This document shows, in pieces, positions 5,819 through 14,350 of a stretch of DNA of 32,242 bases. This DNA comes from a virus. Position 1 is the stretch's first letter; every line of letters starts with the position of its first letter. The DNA is taken from positions 1 to 32,242 of the IMG/VR virus record IMGVR_UViG_3300044591_001406; one strand, given 5' to 3'. The position numbers were made by a program, and so were the translations under genes. The notes below the pieces were generated by a model that was given only the letters and a program-made list of their open reading frames with translations, was not told the origin of the DNA and searched no databases.

Positions 5819-8467
5819 TTAGAATTGACCGATTACTTCATCAAATGAAACGCCAGTTCTGGTGGCAACAAAAGTAAGACCAATGAAGTTAATTGATCTT
5901 GCAGGTTTAATGTAGATGTCAGCAACGAATTCATTATTATCAATCACGGCTGCAGTGTTGTTTGTTTCATCACAAACAACTACATAATCGAAGATCCCTC
6001 TCTTTGCTTGAACATCGCGGAGGAAAGGTTCAACAATGTTTACAAAGTTTGTTCTTGTAATTTCATCGTTGAATTCAAAGAGTTGATCTTTAGCAGCAGT
6101 AGAAATTGCATTCTCTAAGTAAATAAAGAGACGACGAACATTGATTCTATCAAATGCTGATGCCTTACCATATCCAGTCTTATCGCCAAATAAGATAATT
6201 CCTGCTCCTGGTGAGAAGATCACTGGATTGATTCTGTTCGAATAAAGACGATCTCTCTGAGACTTGGATGGATTATAAGCAAGTTTTACTGCATTTAGAA
6301 TTGCTCCCCTCGAAGTTCCTGCTGGCGAATACCATGGAAAATTATTAATATCATTGCGAGCACAAGTTCCCGCAATATCACCATTTAGAGGTACATATCG
6401 GAAAGTATCGGAGAATCTATCATACATGTACTTATAACCACTATCAAAAACTGCATAAGTTGAAGATGTAATAGGCCCATAGAAACTAATTACATTCTCG
6501 GTAATATCTTCTGGAGTTCTAACTGTTACTAAATTTTGATCTGAAGTATCTGTAAGAGCCGCACCTCTATATGGTGAAATAAATGCAATAGCATCTTTTC
6601 TCAGTTCAGCAACTTCAATAAGTTTTTGGGCAAGTGCCTGAGCGTCACCTAAAGCATAATTTGCAGATCCCATTAAGAGAAAATCAACTTTAAAATTATC
6701 AGTATCACCAAATAATGAATATCCATCAGAAATCTCACCAATAGTTGCAGTTAATGCACCAGATGTTGTAATTCCACTTTGACCATTGTAATTAACTCCT
6801 CCTGCAAGAATTAAATTAATTCCTCCACTAGCCCCAAAAATGATACCATCTGCTTCTTGATCCCAACCATAATCTGCTTGAGGTGTAAATCCAGAACTAA
6901 ATCCTGTCGTTACAATTCCTGTTGGAGCAGATCCGCCAAAAATATATTCCGAACTATTTGTAAGATATTTTCTCCAATAGGAAGGATTTCCAACTGAGAA
7001 CTGAGCGTCGGATGCTTTAGAAAGATTTAAATGCTTTTCAAGAATTGTTCCTGCATTGCCAGTAATTGATCCAAGTGCATCAATTACTACAACATGAAGT
7101 TCGTCAAATCTTGCTCCTCTAGCACTAGCATATTCTGAAGTAGATGGGCGATCTGCAATATTATTCCACTTGATTGTAGTATTTGTTGAGACTTGTAGTG
7201 TCTGTGCATCAAACCAATCAACATCTGATGTTGCAGTTGTTGCAACAGTATTCCCTAATAATAAACTATTAACTTTTACAAATTCTGATCCAATTGCCAA
7301 GTAACCATTTGTGTTAATTACTGTAGATATTCCAGTTCTAGTTGTACTGATACCAATAATAGTATTTGAAGAAGTAACTGTAGAAGTTACAGTTCCCACT
7401 CCAGAAGTTCTTTGAAGATAATATGCAGTTACATTGTCATTGTGAGTTGCCGCAGTAGTTCCTTCAGAACCTCTCGTTACACCTGTAACTCCACCAGCAG
7501 AAATACTAGCACTACTTAAAGAAATAATTTCATTATCAATTGCTAAAAATCTGTCTGAACCTACCGTGAGATTAGCGGTGGCAATACCAATTGTTGTATC
7601 AGAGGCACTCAGTTGTAATCCACCAGCAGTATCTAAAGTTAGTGTTGATACAAGATAATATGAAGTAATAGCAGTTCCTGCACTAATTGATGCTGCTGAA
7701 CTTCCTAATGACCCTCTTGTTCCAGAAATTGAAGTAGATCCTGCTCCAGTACCAACAAATGAAATTGCATCTGATGCAAATTTGTAAATACTTTTTGGTG
7801 TATAGTCAACAGTAGTTTCTGTACCTGCAGTGCTTACATGAGATAAAACTTTTACATCAACTTTATTAGTTATGGTATCTATTCCTGTAATAATACCTTT
7901 AAAAAATCCAGTAAGTACTGAAGTAGTTCCTGCTCCAGGTAAAACTGTATTTGCTGGAACTGCCTGACTTACACCCAAACCAACCGATAATCCAGTAGTT
8001 GAACTAACAGTTAAAGTTTGATCTGCTTTTGCATCAATGATTGCAACTTTAATTCCATTAGACCAAGAACCAGGGTTTCTTGCAACAACAGTTACGTTGG
8101 TAATTGTATTCTCATCATATCCTAATTCGGTATAATGATCTAAACTCTTAATTTTAATATTTGATGCCGAACCAGCAAAACCATTTTTCAGATCCGTATC
8201 ATCTGCCCTCACTACTCTTAGCGATCCACCATAAGCAAGATAAGATGATGCAGTTAACCAATGCTCATAATGCTTATCTACTGCATATGGTTCTCCAAAA
8301 TTATTAAGTAGATCCTGCTCAGTTTCCACTAAAGTTGGTGAATCTACAGGTCCCTTTGCGAAAGGAGCTGCAATTGCACCAATTTTATTTGAAGATGGAG
8401 TTGCTCTTCCAACTGTTAAGTCAACTTCTCTTACTACAATTCCAGGAGATGCTAAATTTAGCGCCAT
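5819..8467 (-). CDS. gp18: Tail sheath protein gp18 (enlarged)
   Basis: Contractile sheath subunit. The N terminus (LASPGIVVREVDLT, then a G.IAAPFAKGP block and DLLNNFGEP) and the C terminus (KSQRDRLYSNRINPVIFSPG, GYGKASAFDRINVRRLFIYL, and a last block ending near ARSINFIGLTFVATRTGVS) are classic gp18. Length is 882 residues against 659 in T4. The added sequence lies mainly between about residues 130 and 430 and is Ser/Thr/Gly/Ile-rich. It contains a tandem repeat with a period of about 81-82 residues, beginning TRGS.G at 250 and 331 and including LAI..E at 308 and 390. Such surface insertions would face outward on the sheath. A strong GAGGA ribosome site and a perfect late promoter precede the gene. 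Confidence 0.96.
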   Translation of the reverse strand: MALNLASPGIVVREVDLTVGRATPSSNKIGAIAAPFAKGPVDSPTLVETEQDLLNNFGEPYAVDKHYEHWLTASSYLAYGGSLRVVRADDTDLKNGFAGSASNIKIKSLDHYTELGYDENTITNVTVVARNPGSWSNGIKVAIIDAKADQTLTVSSTTGLSVGLGVSQAVPANTVLPGAGTTSVLTGFFKGIITGIDTITNKVDVKVLSHVSTAGTETTVDYTPKSIYKFASDAISFVGTGAGSTSISGTRGSLGSSAASISAGTAITSYYLVSTLTLDTAGGLQLSASDTTIGIATANLTVGSDRFLAIDNEIISLSSASISAGGVTGVTRGSEGTTAATHNDNVTAYYLQRTSGVGTVTSTVTSSNTIIGISTTRTGISTVINTNGYLAIGSEFVKVNSLLLGNTVATTATSDVDWFDAQTLQVSTNTTIKWNNIADRPSTSEYASARGARFDELHVVVIDALGSITGNAGTILEKHLNLSKASDAQFSVGNPSYWRKYLTNSSEYIFGGSAPTGIVTTGFSSGFTPQADYGWDQEADGIIFGASGGINLILAGGVNYNGQSGITTSGALTATIGEISDGYSLFGDTDNFKVDFLLMGSANYALGDAQALAQKLIEVAELRKDAIAFISPYRGAALTDTSDQNLVTVRTPEDITENVISFYGPITSSTYAVFDSGYKYMYDRFSDTFRYVPLNGDIAGTCARNDINNFPWYSPAGTSRGAILNAVKLAYNPSKSQRDRLYSNRINPVIFSPGAGIILFGDKTGYGKASAFDRINVRRLFIYLENAISTAAKDQLFEFNDEITRTNFVNIVEPFLRDVQAKRGIFDYVVVCDETNNTAAVIDNNEFVADIYIKPARSINFIGLTFVATRTGVSFDEVIGQF
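7238..7720 (-). repeat. Tandem ~82-residue repeat in gp18 insertion
   Basis: Two diverged units within gp18 residues 250-410. Each begins TRG(S)xG(S/T)(S/T)AA, then YYL about 20 residues in, then a TIGI segment, then LAI(D/G)(N/S)E. TRGS occurs at residues 250 and 331, LAI..E at 308 and 390. Confidence 0.75.
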
Positions 8468-8503
8468 CTGTATTCCTCTACAATTCCAGAATTATTCTAA
8501 AAG

Positions 8504-8511
8504 TATTTATA
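8504..8511 (-). promoter_or_regulatory. T4-type late promoter upstream of gp18
   Basis: Exact TATAAATA on the minus strand in the 57-bp gp17-gp18 gap, 36 nt before the gp18 ATG. It would drive gp18, gp19 and gp20. Confidence 0.87.
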
Positions 8512-8524
8512 AAATTCTACCCCT

Positions 8525-10246
8525 TCAGCGGTAATCCCACATATGTGAACGATCACCATATTCATCAACATTCCAAACTTCTAGAGATTGATTTTCACTT
8601 TGAGCATTTGCAAATATCCATCGATCTCCAGTTTCTGGTTCCACATAAACTTCAGTATCATCTAATCCATCTAAAATAAAACCAAAAGGTGCCATGTCTT
8701 GCTCAATTTGATTCTTTTGTTCTTCATAAATTCTTTTGCGAACATCATTGTTCGTCATTTCCTTGAAGTAATCTTGTGCTACCAACCAAGAGAATATAAC
8801 AAGACACATGGCAAGATCGTCATTGCAACCTTCTTCTGCTTCAAATGATCTACTTTTTTGAATAAATGTTGTAAGTTCCGAGATCATATCATAATCATTA
8901 ATCAAAAGTTTATCATCTTCTACTAACGTCCTTAAGTTGGAACATCCTAACTTTTTAACTGCGGATGTCATGCGAACACCGAGTTGTGATTTTTTACCAC
9001 TAAATCCCGAACCCACAATCTGTCCTGCTCTACCTCTCATCGCACACATTAAAACATTATCATACTCCAAATCAAAATGTAAAATATTTGCTACCTGATC
9101 TCCAATATCATTCACTTCGACCAATAACCATGCATCATCATATGCTTTTGCTACTTCATGAATGATAGCAGGAAACATCATCGGCTTAATTTCATTATTT
9201 TTATATTTTGCTACTGTTCTATATGGGAAATTAGTGATATCAAAAACTATAAATGCAGAGTAATCATTTCCAACTCCTCTTGCAACATCAACAGTAATTA
9301 AATAATTATGCTCTTCCTTTGGATCTTCATAAACATCGAGACCCTTATTTCGCTTTAATGGATCCTCATAAACTAAAGATCTGAGTTTAGTGGCATTAAT
9401 TAAAGTATCAACAGACCCTAAAAACTCACATTCAAACTCAACCTTAAATTGTTGTTCACTAGTGTTAGCAATCGTAGATGCCTTCCATTTGGCGTCTCTA
9501 CCAGGTACTTCTGACCAATGGACATCTGTAGGTACATATTCATTCTTTCCCTTCTCAGCGTCATGCCACATACGGTAGAAGTGATTCATACCGTGAGGTG
9601 TGGATACGATAATTACCTTTGTTGAACTACCAGATGAAATAGTAGGATATACTGATGCAAAAAACTGGTCTGCAATATTATTTGGAATGAATGCAAATTC
9701 GTCCAAGAATATAATATTATAAGATCCACCACGAACAGCAGATGCAGAAGTTGAAGCTGCAATAATTTTTGAACCATTCTCTAGTTCTAATGACTGCTTG
9801 TTCCAAGATACAATACCCTGTTGCATCCATTTCGGAAGATTTTCGTAAGCAAGTTGCAATCTACTCAAGAGATCTTTTGCAGTAGATGCTTTGTTTGCAA
9901 GAATAGCAATATTAACATTATCGTTAAAAACCGCATAATGAAGAAGATAGGACACACAGGTAGTAGATTTACCTGTCTGCCTAGGCATCTTGCAAATATT
10001 AAATCTATTCTCGTGGAATCTTTGAACTAATTTTTCTTGAAACGGAAACATATTAAATGGAATAAGTCCGTGATCCAAAGAAACAATTTTAATATAATTT
10101 TTTGCAAAATATACTGGATCTCTTGAACATTTTACCCATTCAAGAATTTGTTCTTCAGTCCATTGAATAGACGTATTTGCTCTCTTTAAATTTGGATTAG
10201 AGAGATAAGCATCTGATTGCTTTAGTTGAATATCATCAATTGCCAT
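8525..10246 (-). CDS. gp17: Large terminase subunit gp17 (packaging ATPase and nuclease)
   Basis: Motor that cuts concatemeric DNA and pumps it through the portal. The 573 residues compare with 610 in T4. The ATPase domain shows FNMFPFQ (64-70, adenine-binding Gln), Walker A MPRQTGKST (87-95), Walker B IIFLDEFAF (178-186, Asp182-Glu183) and coupling motif VSTPHG (214-219). The RNase H-like nuclease shows the acidic residues Asp320 (ITVDVARG), Glu377 (LVEVND) and Asp476/Asp477 (CNDDLAM), matching the T4 catalytic triad. All key residues are present. The ATG lies 6 nt from the stop of the upstream repeat protein and an AGGT ribosome site lies inside that gene's end. Unlike T4, three genes separate it from gp16. 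Confidence 0.98.
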   Translation of the reverse strand: MAIDDIQLKQSDAYLSNPNLKRANTSIQWTEEQILEWVKCSRDPVYFAKNYIKIVSLDHGLIPFNMFPFQEKLVQRFHENRFNICKMPRQTGKSTTCVSYLLHYAVFNDNVNIAILANKASTAKDLLSRLQLAYENLPKWMQQGIVSWNKQSLELENGSKIIAASTSASAVRGGSYNIIFLDEFAFIPNNIADQFFASVYPTISSGSSTKVIIVSTPHGMNHFYRMWHDAEKGKNEYVPTDVHWSEVPGRDAKWKASTIANTSEQQFKVEFECEFLGSVDTLINATKLRSLVYEDPLKRNKGLDVYEDPKEEHNYLITVDVARGVGNDYSAFIVFDITNFPYRTVAKYKNNEIKPMMFPAIIHEVAKAYDDAWLLVEVNDIGDQVANILHFDLEYDNVLMCAMRGRAGQIVGSGFSGKKSQLGVRMTSAVKKLGCSNLRTLVEDDKLLINDYDMISELTTFIQKSRSFEAEEGCNDDLAMCLVIFSWLVAQDYFKEMTNNDVRKRIYEEQKNQIEQDMAPFGFILDGLDDTEVYVEPETGDRWIFANAQSENQSLEVWNVDEYGDRSHMWDYR

Positions 10247-10252
10247 AATAAA

Positions 10253-12043
10253 TTACCTACTAATTTCTTCCCAGTCCATAGACCCGTGAATATCTGCACC
10301 ATTAGAATTGGAAGAAGCAACGAGAGAAAGTTCATAAGGTGTTCCTGTTAATGCATCCCTTTCCAACTGAAACTTAAATAATGCCTCTTTAAGAATATCA
10401 ACTGGTGTTGAACCTTGATTAGACCCGTACAAATATCCAGATGCTAATATTCTTCCTCCAGTATAAGTTCCACCATCAATCTTATATTCAACAGCACTAT
10501 CAATACCAGCATCGACCCAAGTTCCACCAACAGATGTTCCTGTTGCTCTTACTTGCCAGTTATAAACTGCATTGTTTGTAATACCAAGAATTGAAAGTGC
10601 AGTCATAATTACAATTGCATCCAATCTATTTGGCGTTGCTTTAAGACGAATTGATAAAACAGTATAATAAGTTCCTGCTGTTGTTAAATCAACTGGTGTT
10701 TGGACTGGTGTTCCTACTGCCTGCTGTATTCCACGAAGTTCATAACCACCCTCTGAAATTACAGTAGAACAAACTTGTTTAAGTGTGCTTGAACTTGTTG
10801 TAATTCCAGTATTTGCAATCTCATATCTCAAAGGTAATGATGCCGTTGTAATATAAGTTGAAGTGATTAAGTTTGCGTGATGGAATGAATGACAATGAAT
10901 AAACTTTCCATCAACTACAAAACCCAATCTAACTGTTCCAAGTCCTAACCATTCAATATCCATCCACAAAATTTGTGCTTTGGAAATATCTAATGTAACA
11001 CCAGATGGATTGAGATGCCCTGCACCAAGCATCGTATCAATATTCCAGTTATGTTGCGAAATTTGTGTTGTTATTCCAGTAGATAAACTTCTTTCTACAA
11101 AATATAAAGTACTTCCATCAAGTTCTAGATACATTCCATTATCTGCACCAAAGTATCCTACTCTTTGACGAAGATTTGCTTTTGCTGGGTTCATTATAAA
11201 TGTATTCAATACCTGTAATGATTTTCCTGGTTGATAAGAGAATACTTTTGTGGTTTCTCTGATGATTGATGCGGTGCTCCCAACACCAACAGTCATATTA
11301 ATCAAACCTTGTGCAGTTACAAATCCAACTGTTGAACCAGCACCAATAACTAAACCACTCCAAAGATTATTATCTCTATATCTGTGAGAACTATCAAAAA
11401 GTGTTAATGGACTTGAAGTTCTTTGTCTACCAAATGCATCAGTTGCTATTGGTGGTAATTCAATATCAACAGTTCCAGTAACAGGAAATGGATTTGTGGT
11501 GCTGACTGGTGAATTATTAAGATTGATTGATACTTGTCCGGTGGTTCCAATACCTACTGTTCCCTGAACTGTGACTGTTGAACCAATACCTGATACTGCG
11601 ACTGTTGTGACTGGATTGGTTATATAAAAACTTGTATTTGAGATTGATACTGTATTTCCAATTGATACAGTTCCACCAACAGTTACAGAAGTAACGGGAT
11701 TTAAAATATAGAATGAAGTGTTAGAGATTGATACTGTATTTCCAATTGATACAGTATTCAGTAATGTAGAAATCCCAACTGGAAGATATGGAGTTGTTAA
11801 TGTTCCACCTGTCCCAACTTCAACTATGTGATTGTGAATTGGATTATCCGCAGAACTTGTAACAGATACTATTCCAGGAATTGTAATATCTCCATTAATA
11901 GTAATATTGGAACTTCCAAGAGATACTGGAAATGGATTATCAACAGTAACTACTTCGCCATTCTTATTGGCGACCATATTAACTTCAAAAAGAGTTCTCT
12001 CTTGATTTAAAAAATCTTGAGTACTTTTATTAAATTGTGCCAT
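10253..12043 (-). CDS. Probable virion protein with NPFPV and SIGNTVSISNTSF repeats
   Basis: A 596-residue protein between the terminase genes. The N terminus (MAQFNKSTQDFLNQERTLFEV) is followed by a beta-rich low-complexity region. This holds NPFPV(S/T) twice and a 28-residue tandem repeat, each copy containing TVSIGNTVSISNTSFYI, then further VGIG/VTV strands. From about residue 200 (ATDAFGRQRTSSPLTLFDS) a globular region begins that resembles uncharacterised structural proteins of marine T4-like phages: NLWSGLVIGAG, VFSYQPGKSLQ, LRQRVGYFGADNGMYLE and WNIDTMLG, ending with MDWEEISR. It is packed between the 102-residue gene (3 nt) and gp17 (6 nt). A fibre, decoration or adsorption role is plausible, but I know of no assigned function. 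Confidence 0.85.
   Translation of the reverse strand: MAQFNKSTQDFLNQERTLFEVNMVANKNGEVVTVDNPFPVSLGSSNITINGDITIPGIVSVTSSADNPIHNHIVEVGTGGTLTTPYLPVGISTLLNTVSIGNTVSISNTSFYILNPVTSVTVGGTVSIGNTVSISNTSFYITNPVTTVAVSGIGSTVTVQGTVGIGTTGQVSINLNNSPVSTTNPFPVTGTVDIELPPIATDAFGRQRTSSPLTLFDSSHRYRDNNLWSGLVIGAGSTVGFVTAQGLINMTVGVGSTASIIRETTKVFSYQPGKSLQVLNTFIMNPAKANLRQRVGYFGADNGMYLELDGSTLYFVERSLSTGITTQISQHNWNIDTMLGAGHLNPSGVTLDISKAQILWMDIEWLGLGTVRLGFVVDGKFIHCHSFHHANLITSTYITTASLPLRYEIANTGITTSSSTLKQVCSTVISEGGYELRGIQQAVGTPVQTPVDLTTAGTYYTVLSIRLKATPNRLDAIVIMTALSILGITNNAVYNWQVRATGTSVGGTWVDAGIDSAVEYKIDGGTYTGGRILASGYLYGSNQGSTPVDILKEALFKFQLERDALTGTPYELSLVASSNSNGADIHGSMDWEEISR
11640..11755 (-). repeat. 84-bp-period tandem repeat with 32-bp identical core
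   Basis: A 32-bp sequence at 11640-11671 recurs exactly at 11724-11755, 84 bp apart (28 codons). It encodes the TVSIGNTVSIS part of the repeat. Nucleotide identity points to recent duplication or gene conversion. Confidence 0.85.
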
Positions 12044-12046
12044 AAA

Positions 12047-12355
12047 TCAATCACTCCAAGATAATCTCTCTGGTCTGTATCGTTGTGCGTTTTTAATTCT
12101 TGAAGTATTTAACTGACTTGGATAAACATTATGAACGATTGCTCCGGGATATTCTCCCTGAAGTTGTTCGGCAAGTTCATTTTTATCCATCATTTTACCT
12201 TCAACTTCCATACGATAAAGTCTTCCCTGCCAAACTACATCAGCAAGAAAAGACTCTTTAGTAGTTTCTGGTTGCGATGCATTCATATAAAGATTTCCGT
12301 TGAAATCACCAGCAATATTGATGCTTTCTGAAATAAACTGTTGAAAAGATTTCAT
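12047..12355 (-). CDS. Small protein with T4-like capsid-targeting N terminus (candidate internal head protein)
   Basis: A 102-residue protein starting MKSFQQFISES. T4 internal proteins (IPI-IPIII) carry a targeting peptide of the form MKTYQEFIAE that brings them into the prohead core and is cut by gp21 after Glu10. The first ten residues here match position by position with conservative changes (T/S, Y/F, E/Q, A/S), keep Glu10 and have Ile8-x-Glu10 for cleavage. The mature part is about 92 residues and resembles no family I recognise. It contains ADVVWQGRLYRMEVEGKMMDK, then a basic C terminus (RIKNAQRYRPERLSW). It lies between the mosaic DUF protein (2 nt after its stop by gene order) and the 596-residue protein. 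Encapsidation is inferred. Confidence 0.82.
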   Translation of the reverse strand: MKSFQQFISESINIAGDFNGNLYMNASQPETTKESFLADVVWQGRLYRMEVEGKMMDKNELAEQLQGEYPGAIVHNVYPSQLNTSRIKNAQRYRPERLSWSD

Positions 12356-12356
12356 T

Positions 12357-14342
12357 TTAGTTACAGTTCCAACGACGAAGTGCTTTGTTAATTCTTGAAT
12401 CTGGGTCTCTTGCAGTTTTTGCAGAAGTGAGTTTATCCTTCATCCCAGACATACGACTACAAAAATTTTTACGGCGCCCTGCCCTTTTACCTGTTGGATT
12501 TTTTTCAGTTACTGCCGTTTGAAGTTTTGAACCAGGATTTTCACGACGATAAGCATTCACTGCTTTTTGACTTAATCCATCAGTTTTATCTTTACGATTG
12601 ACTTTTTGCCAATCTTCAGATAATCCAAAATCTGATCTCCAGTTTGAATATTCAACTAGATCATTTTCTGGTTCATAATGTGCTTGCTGAAGACTGGGAA
12701 GTTTTGGTTCTTTATCTCCGTGCTTTTTAGGTGCTCTACCTTCTGGATATGAAAGAACTCCTCCTCCAAGACCAGACCCAGATTTTAATTTTACAGACCC
12801 ACCAACTTGCTGTTCATCAATTCCTTGAAGTTTTCCTGCTTGTTTCAAAGCAACAATTCTTTGTCTAGGAGTCATTTTATCCTTTCTTTTCATAATTTTT
12901 TCAACAGCAATATCAAAGGGTTTTTTATCTGACATTGAATCAGTATCTGCAACCTGTTCTTTCATCTCACCACTATCAACATAATCTGCAGCAGCGTCAA
13001 GATAATCTGCTGCTTTAGTAATTTTTGATTGAACCCATGCCTCAATGTTACCCTCACCTTTCATTTTTTTACGAAGTCTTTTTGCTGCAGAAACAATTGT
13101 GGAAATTTCTGAACGAGCCATTGAGTGCTCATGATCATATGATTCTGGAAAATTGCCAGGATGTGGAGTATTTGGTGTATACGTCTTTAAATTAATTGGC
13201 ATTGAGAACATATCCCAATACCTTGGTCCATATTTACATTCATTGCGAGTTTCTTCTTTTGCACATTTTGGACAATATCTCATACCATATTCCTCTTTTA
13301 CTGGTACACAATTTGGAACCATTTTCTTACCTTTCTTTTTCATACCCTTTTGCTCATAACCATCCCAACAATCTTCTTTCATTTCTGATTTTGGTTTGAT
13401 TCCTTTTTTCTTCATATTAATTGCAATCGCTGCTTGCTGTGCTGCATTTGCTGCTTCTTGAGTGAGATTACTTTCATTAATAGTTTTCCAACCACCACCT
13501 GCCTTTTTATATTCTTTTGCTGCCCAACCGTTTGCATAAGCACTTGGATAAACATCAAATTTTGATTTTGCTCTTGACTTCATGCGAGACCAAAGTGAAG
13601 GATTTGTCGGTACATTTTTTTCTTGAATATATTCTTCTTTAATTTTGTTAGATACCATGATCGGTTTTCCTCCTTTACCTGATCTATCCGATATTGGATC
13701 TTGTTTCCTCTTTCTTGTCACGGCATTTGCAATCGCCTTTGCACCCCCTTGAGAACGTAATTGGGATGCTTTCTCTTTGCTTAGGCACTTCGGTTTCGGT
13801 TCGTTTGGATTTTCCTTCGCACATTTGCCAATTCTCTCTCCTTTACTGTTATATCTATCCCATCCACCACCACCAACGCCACCTTCATCATTTTTTCCAA
13901 ACCAAAGTCGAAGATCTTCTTTCATGTTTCTTTTTGCCCAAGTATCTGGAGTTTGATGATGCTTATCAACAAAATCATTATGAAGTTTTTTAGCACTCAT
14001 TTTTCTTTTCTTCATAATGCGTCTCATCAAATTATCAATAGATCCATAAGAGGCGTCAGGTAATTCTGCAATACCTCTTTGAAGATCAGTCACTGCATCT
14101 TCTTTCACATCTTTGAACTTTTTATGTTCTTTTTTAGCAGACGCCTCCATTTTTTTCAAACGAGTATAATAATCTGGAATTTCGTCCAAATGTTGAAGAG
14201 CAATATCAGTTGCTAAAACTTTATCGCGGGTATGCTCATGTTCAATTGGAATTCCCATTTCAAGTTGATGCTTCACAAAAGAAACATCAAGACGATGCTT
14301 TTTGGCAATTTGTTCAACTGTTTTATGGGATTTCAGTCGCAT
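12357..14342 (-). CDS. Mosaic multi-DUF protein between gp16 and gp17
   Basis: A 661-residue Lys-rich protein built from separable modules. Residues 1-70 (KTVEQIAKKHRLDVSFVKHQ, then PDYYTRLKKME) look like DUF5661. Residues 143-286 include WFGKNDEGGVGGGGW, RYNSKGERIGKC and WSRMKSRAKSKF, as in DUF5872-type proteins. Residues 325-348 contain CWDGYEQKGMKKKGK and VPNCVP. Residues 352-460 start with two Cys pairs (YCPKCAKEE.RNECKYG), then PRYWDMFSMPINLKTY and ITKAADYLDAAADYV. Residues 575-661 (GLSQKAVNAYRRENPGSKL, CSRMSGMKDKLTSAKTARDP, ALRRWNC) are like DUF6321. DUF names are from memory. Modules are separated by VKE, MKE or IKE followed by Asp, Glu or Gln. Function unknown; location suggests a head-associated protein. 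Confidence 0.85.
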   Translation of the reverse strand: MRLKSHKTVEQIAKKHRLDVSFVKHQLEMGIPIEHEHTRDKVLATDIALQHLDEIPDYYTRLKKMEASAKKEHKKFKDVKEDAVTDLQRGIAELPDASYGSIDNLMRRIMKKRKMSAKKLHNDFVDKHHQTPDTWAKRNMKEDLRLWFGKNDEGGVGGGGWDRYNSKGERIGKCAKENPNEPKPKCLSKEKASQLRSQGGAKAIANAVTRKRKQDPISDRSGKGGKPIMVSNKIKEEYIQEKNVPTNPSLWSRMKSRAKSKFDVYPSAYANGWAAKEYKKAGGGWKTINESNLTQEAANAAQQAAIAINMKKKGIKPKSEMKEDCWDGYEQKGMKKKGKKMVPNCVPVKEEYGMRYCPKCAKEETRNECKYGPRYWDMFSMPINLKTYTPNTPHPGNFPESYDHEHSMARSEISTIVSAAKRLRKKMKGEGNIEAWVQSKITKAADYLDAAADYVDSGEMKEQVADTDSMSDKKPFDIAVEKIMKRKDKMTPRQRIVALKQAGKLQGIDEQQVGGSVKLKSGSGLGGGVLSYPEGRAPKKHGDKEPKLPSLQQAHYEPENDLVEYSNWRSDFGLSEDWQKVNRKDKTDGLSQKAVNAYRRENPGSKLQTAVTEKNPTGKRAGRRKNFCSRMSGMKDKLTSAKTARDPDSRINKALRRWNCN

Positions 14343-14350
14343 TTATGTAT

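Noticed and set aside
8335-8679. Plus-strand 114-codon frame spanning the gp17-gp18 junction
   Set aside because: It overlaps the ends of two certain genes and a late promoter, and has no family pattern.
13153-13993. Plus-strand frames opposite the mosaic DUF protein
   Set aside because: They mirror Lys-rich and Gly-rich coding sequence; three overlapping frames with no common signal.
14343-14350. Late promoter in the gap between gp16 and the mosaic protein gene
   Set aside because: Only an imperfect AT-rich match is present near the 8-bp gap.
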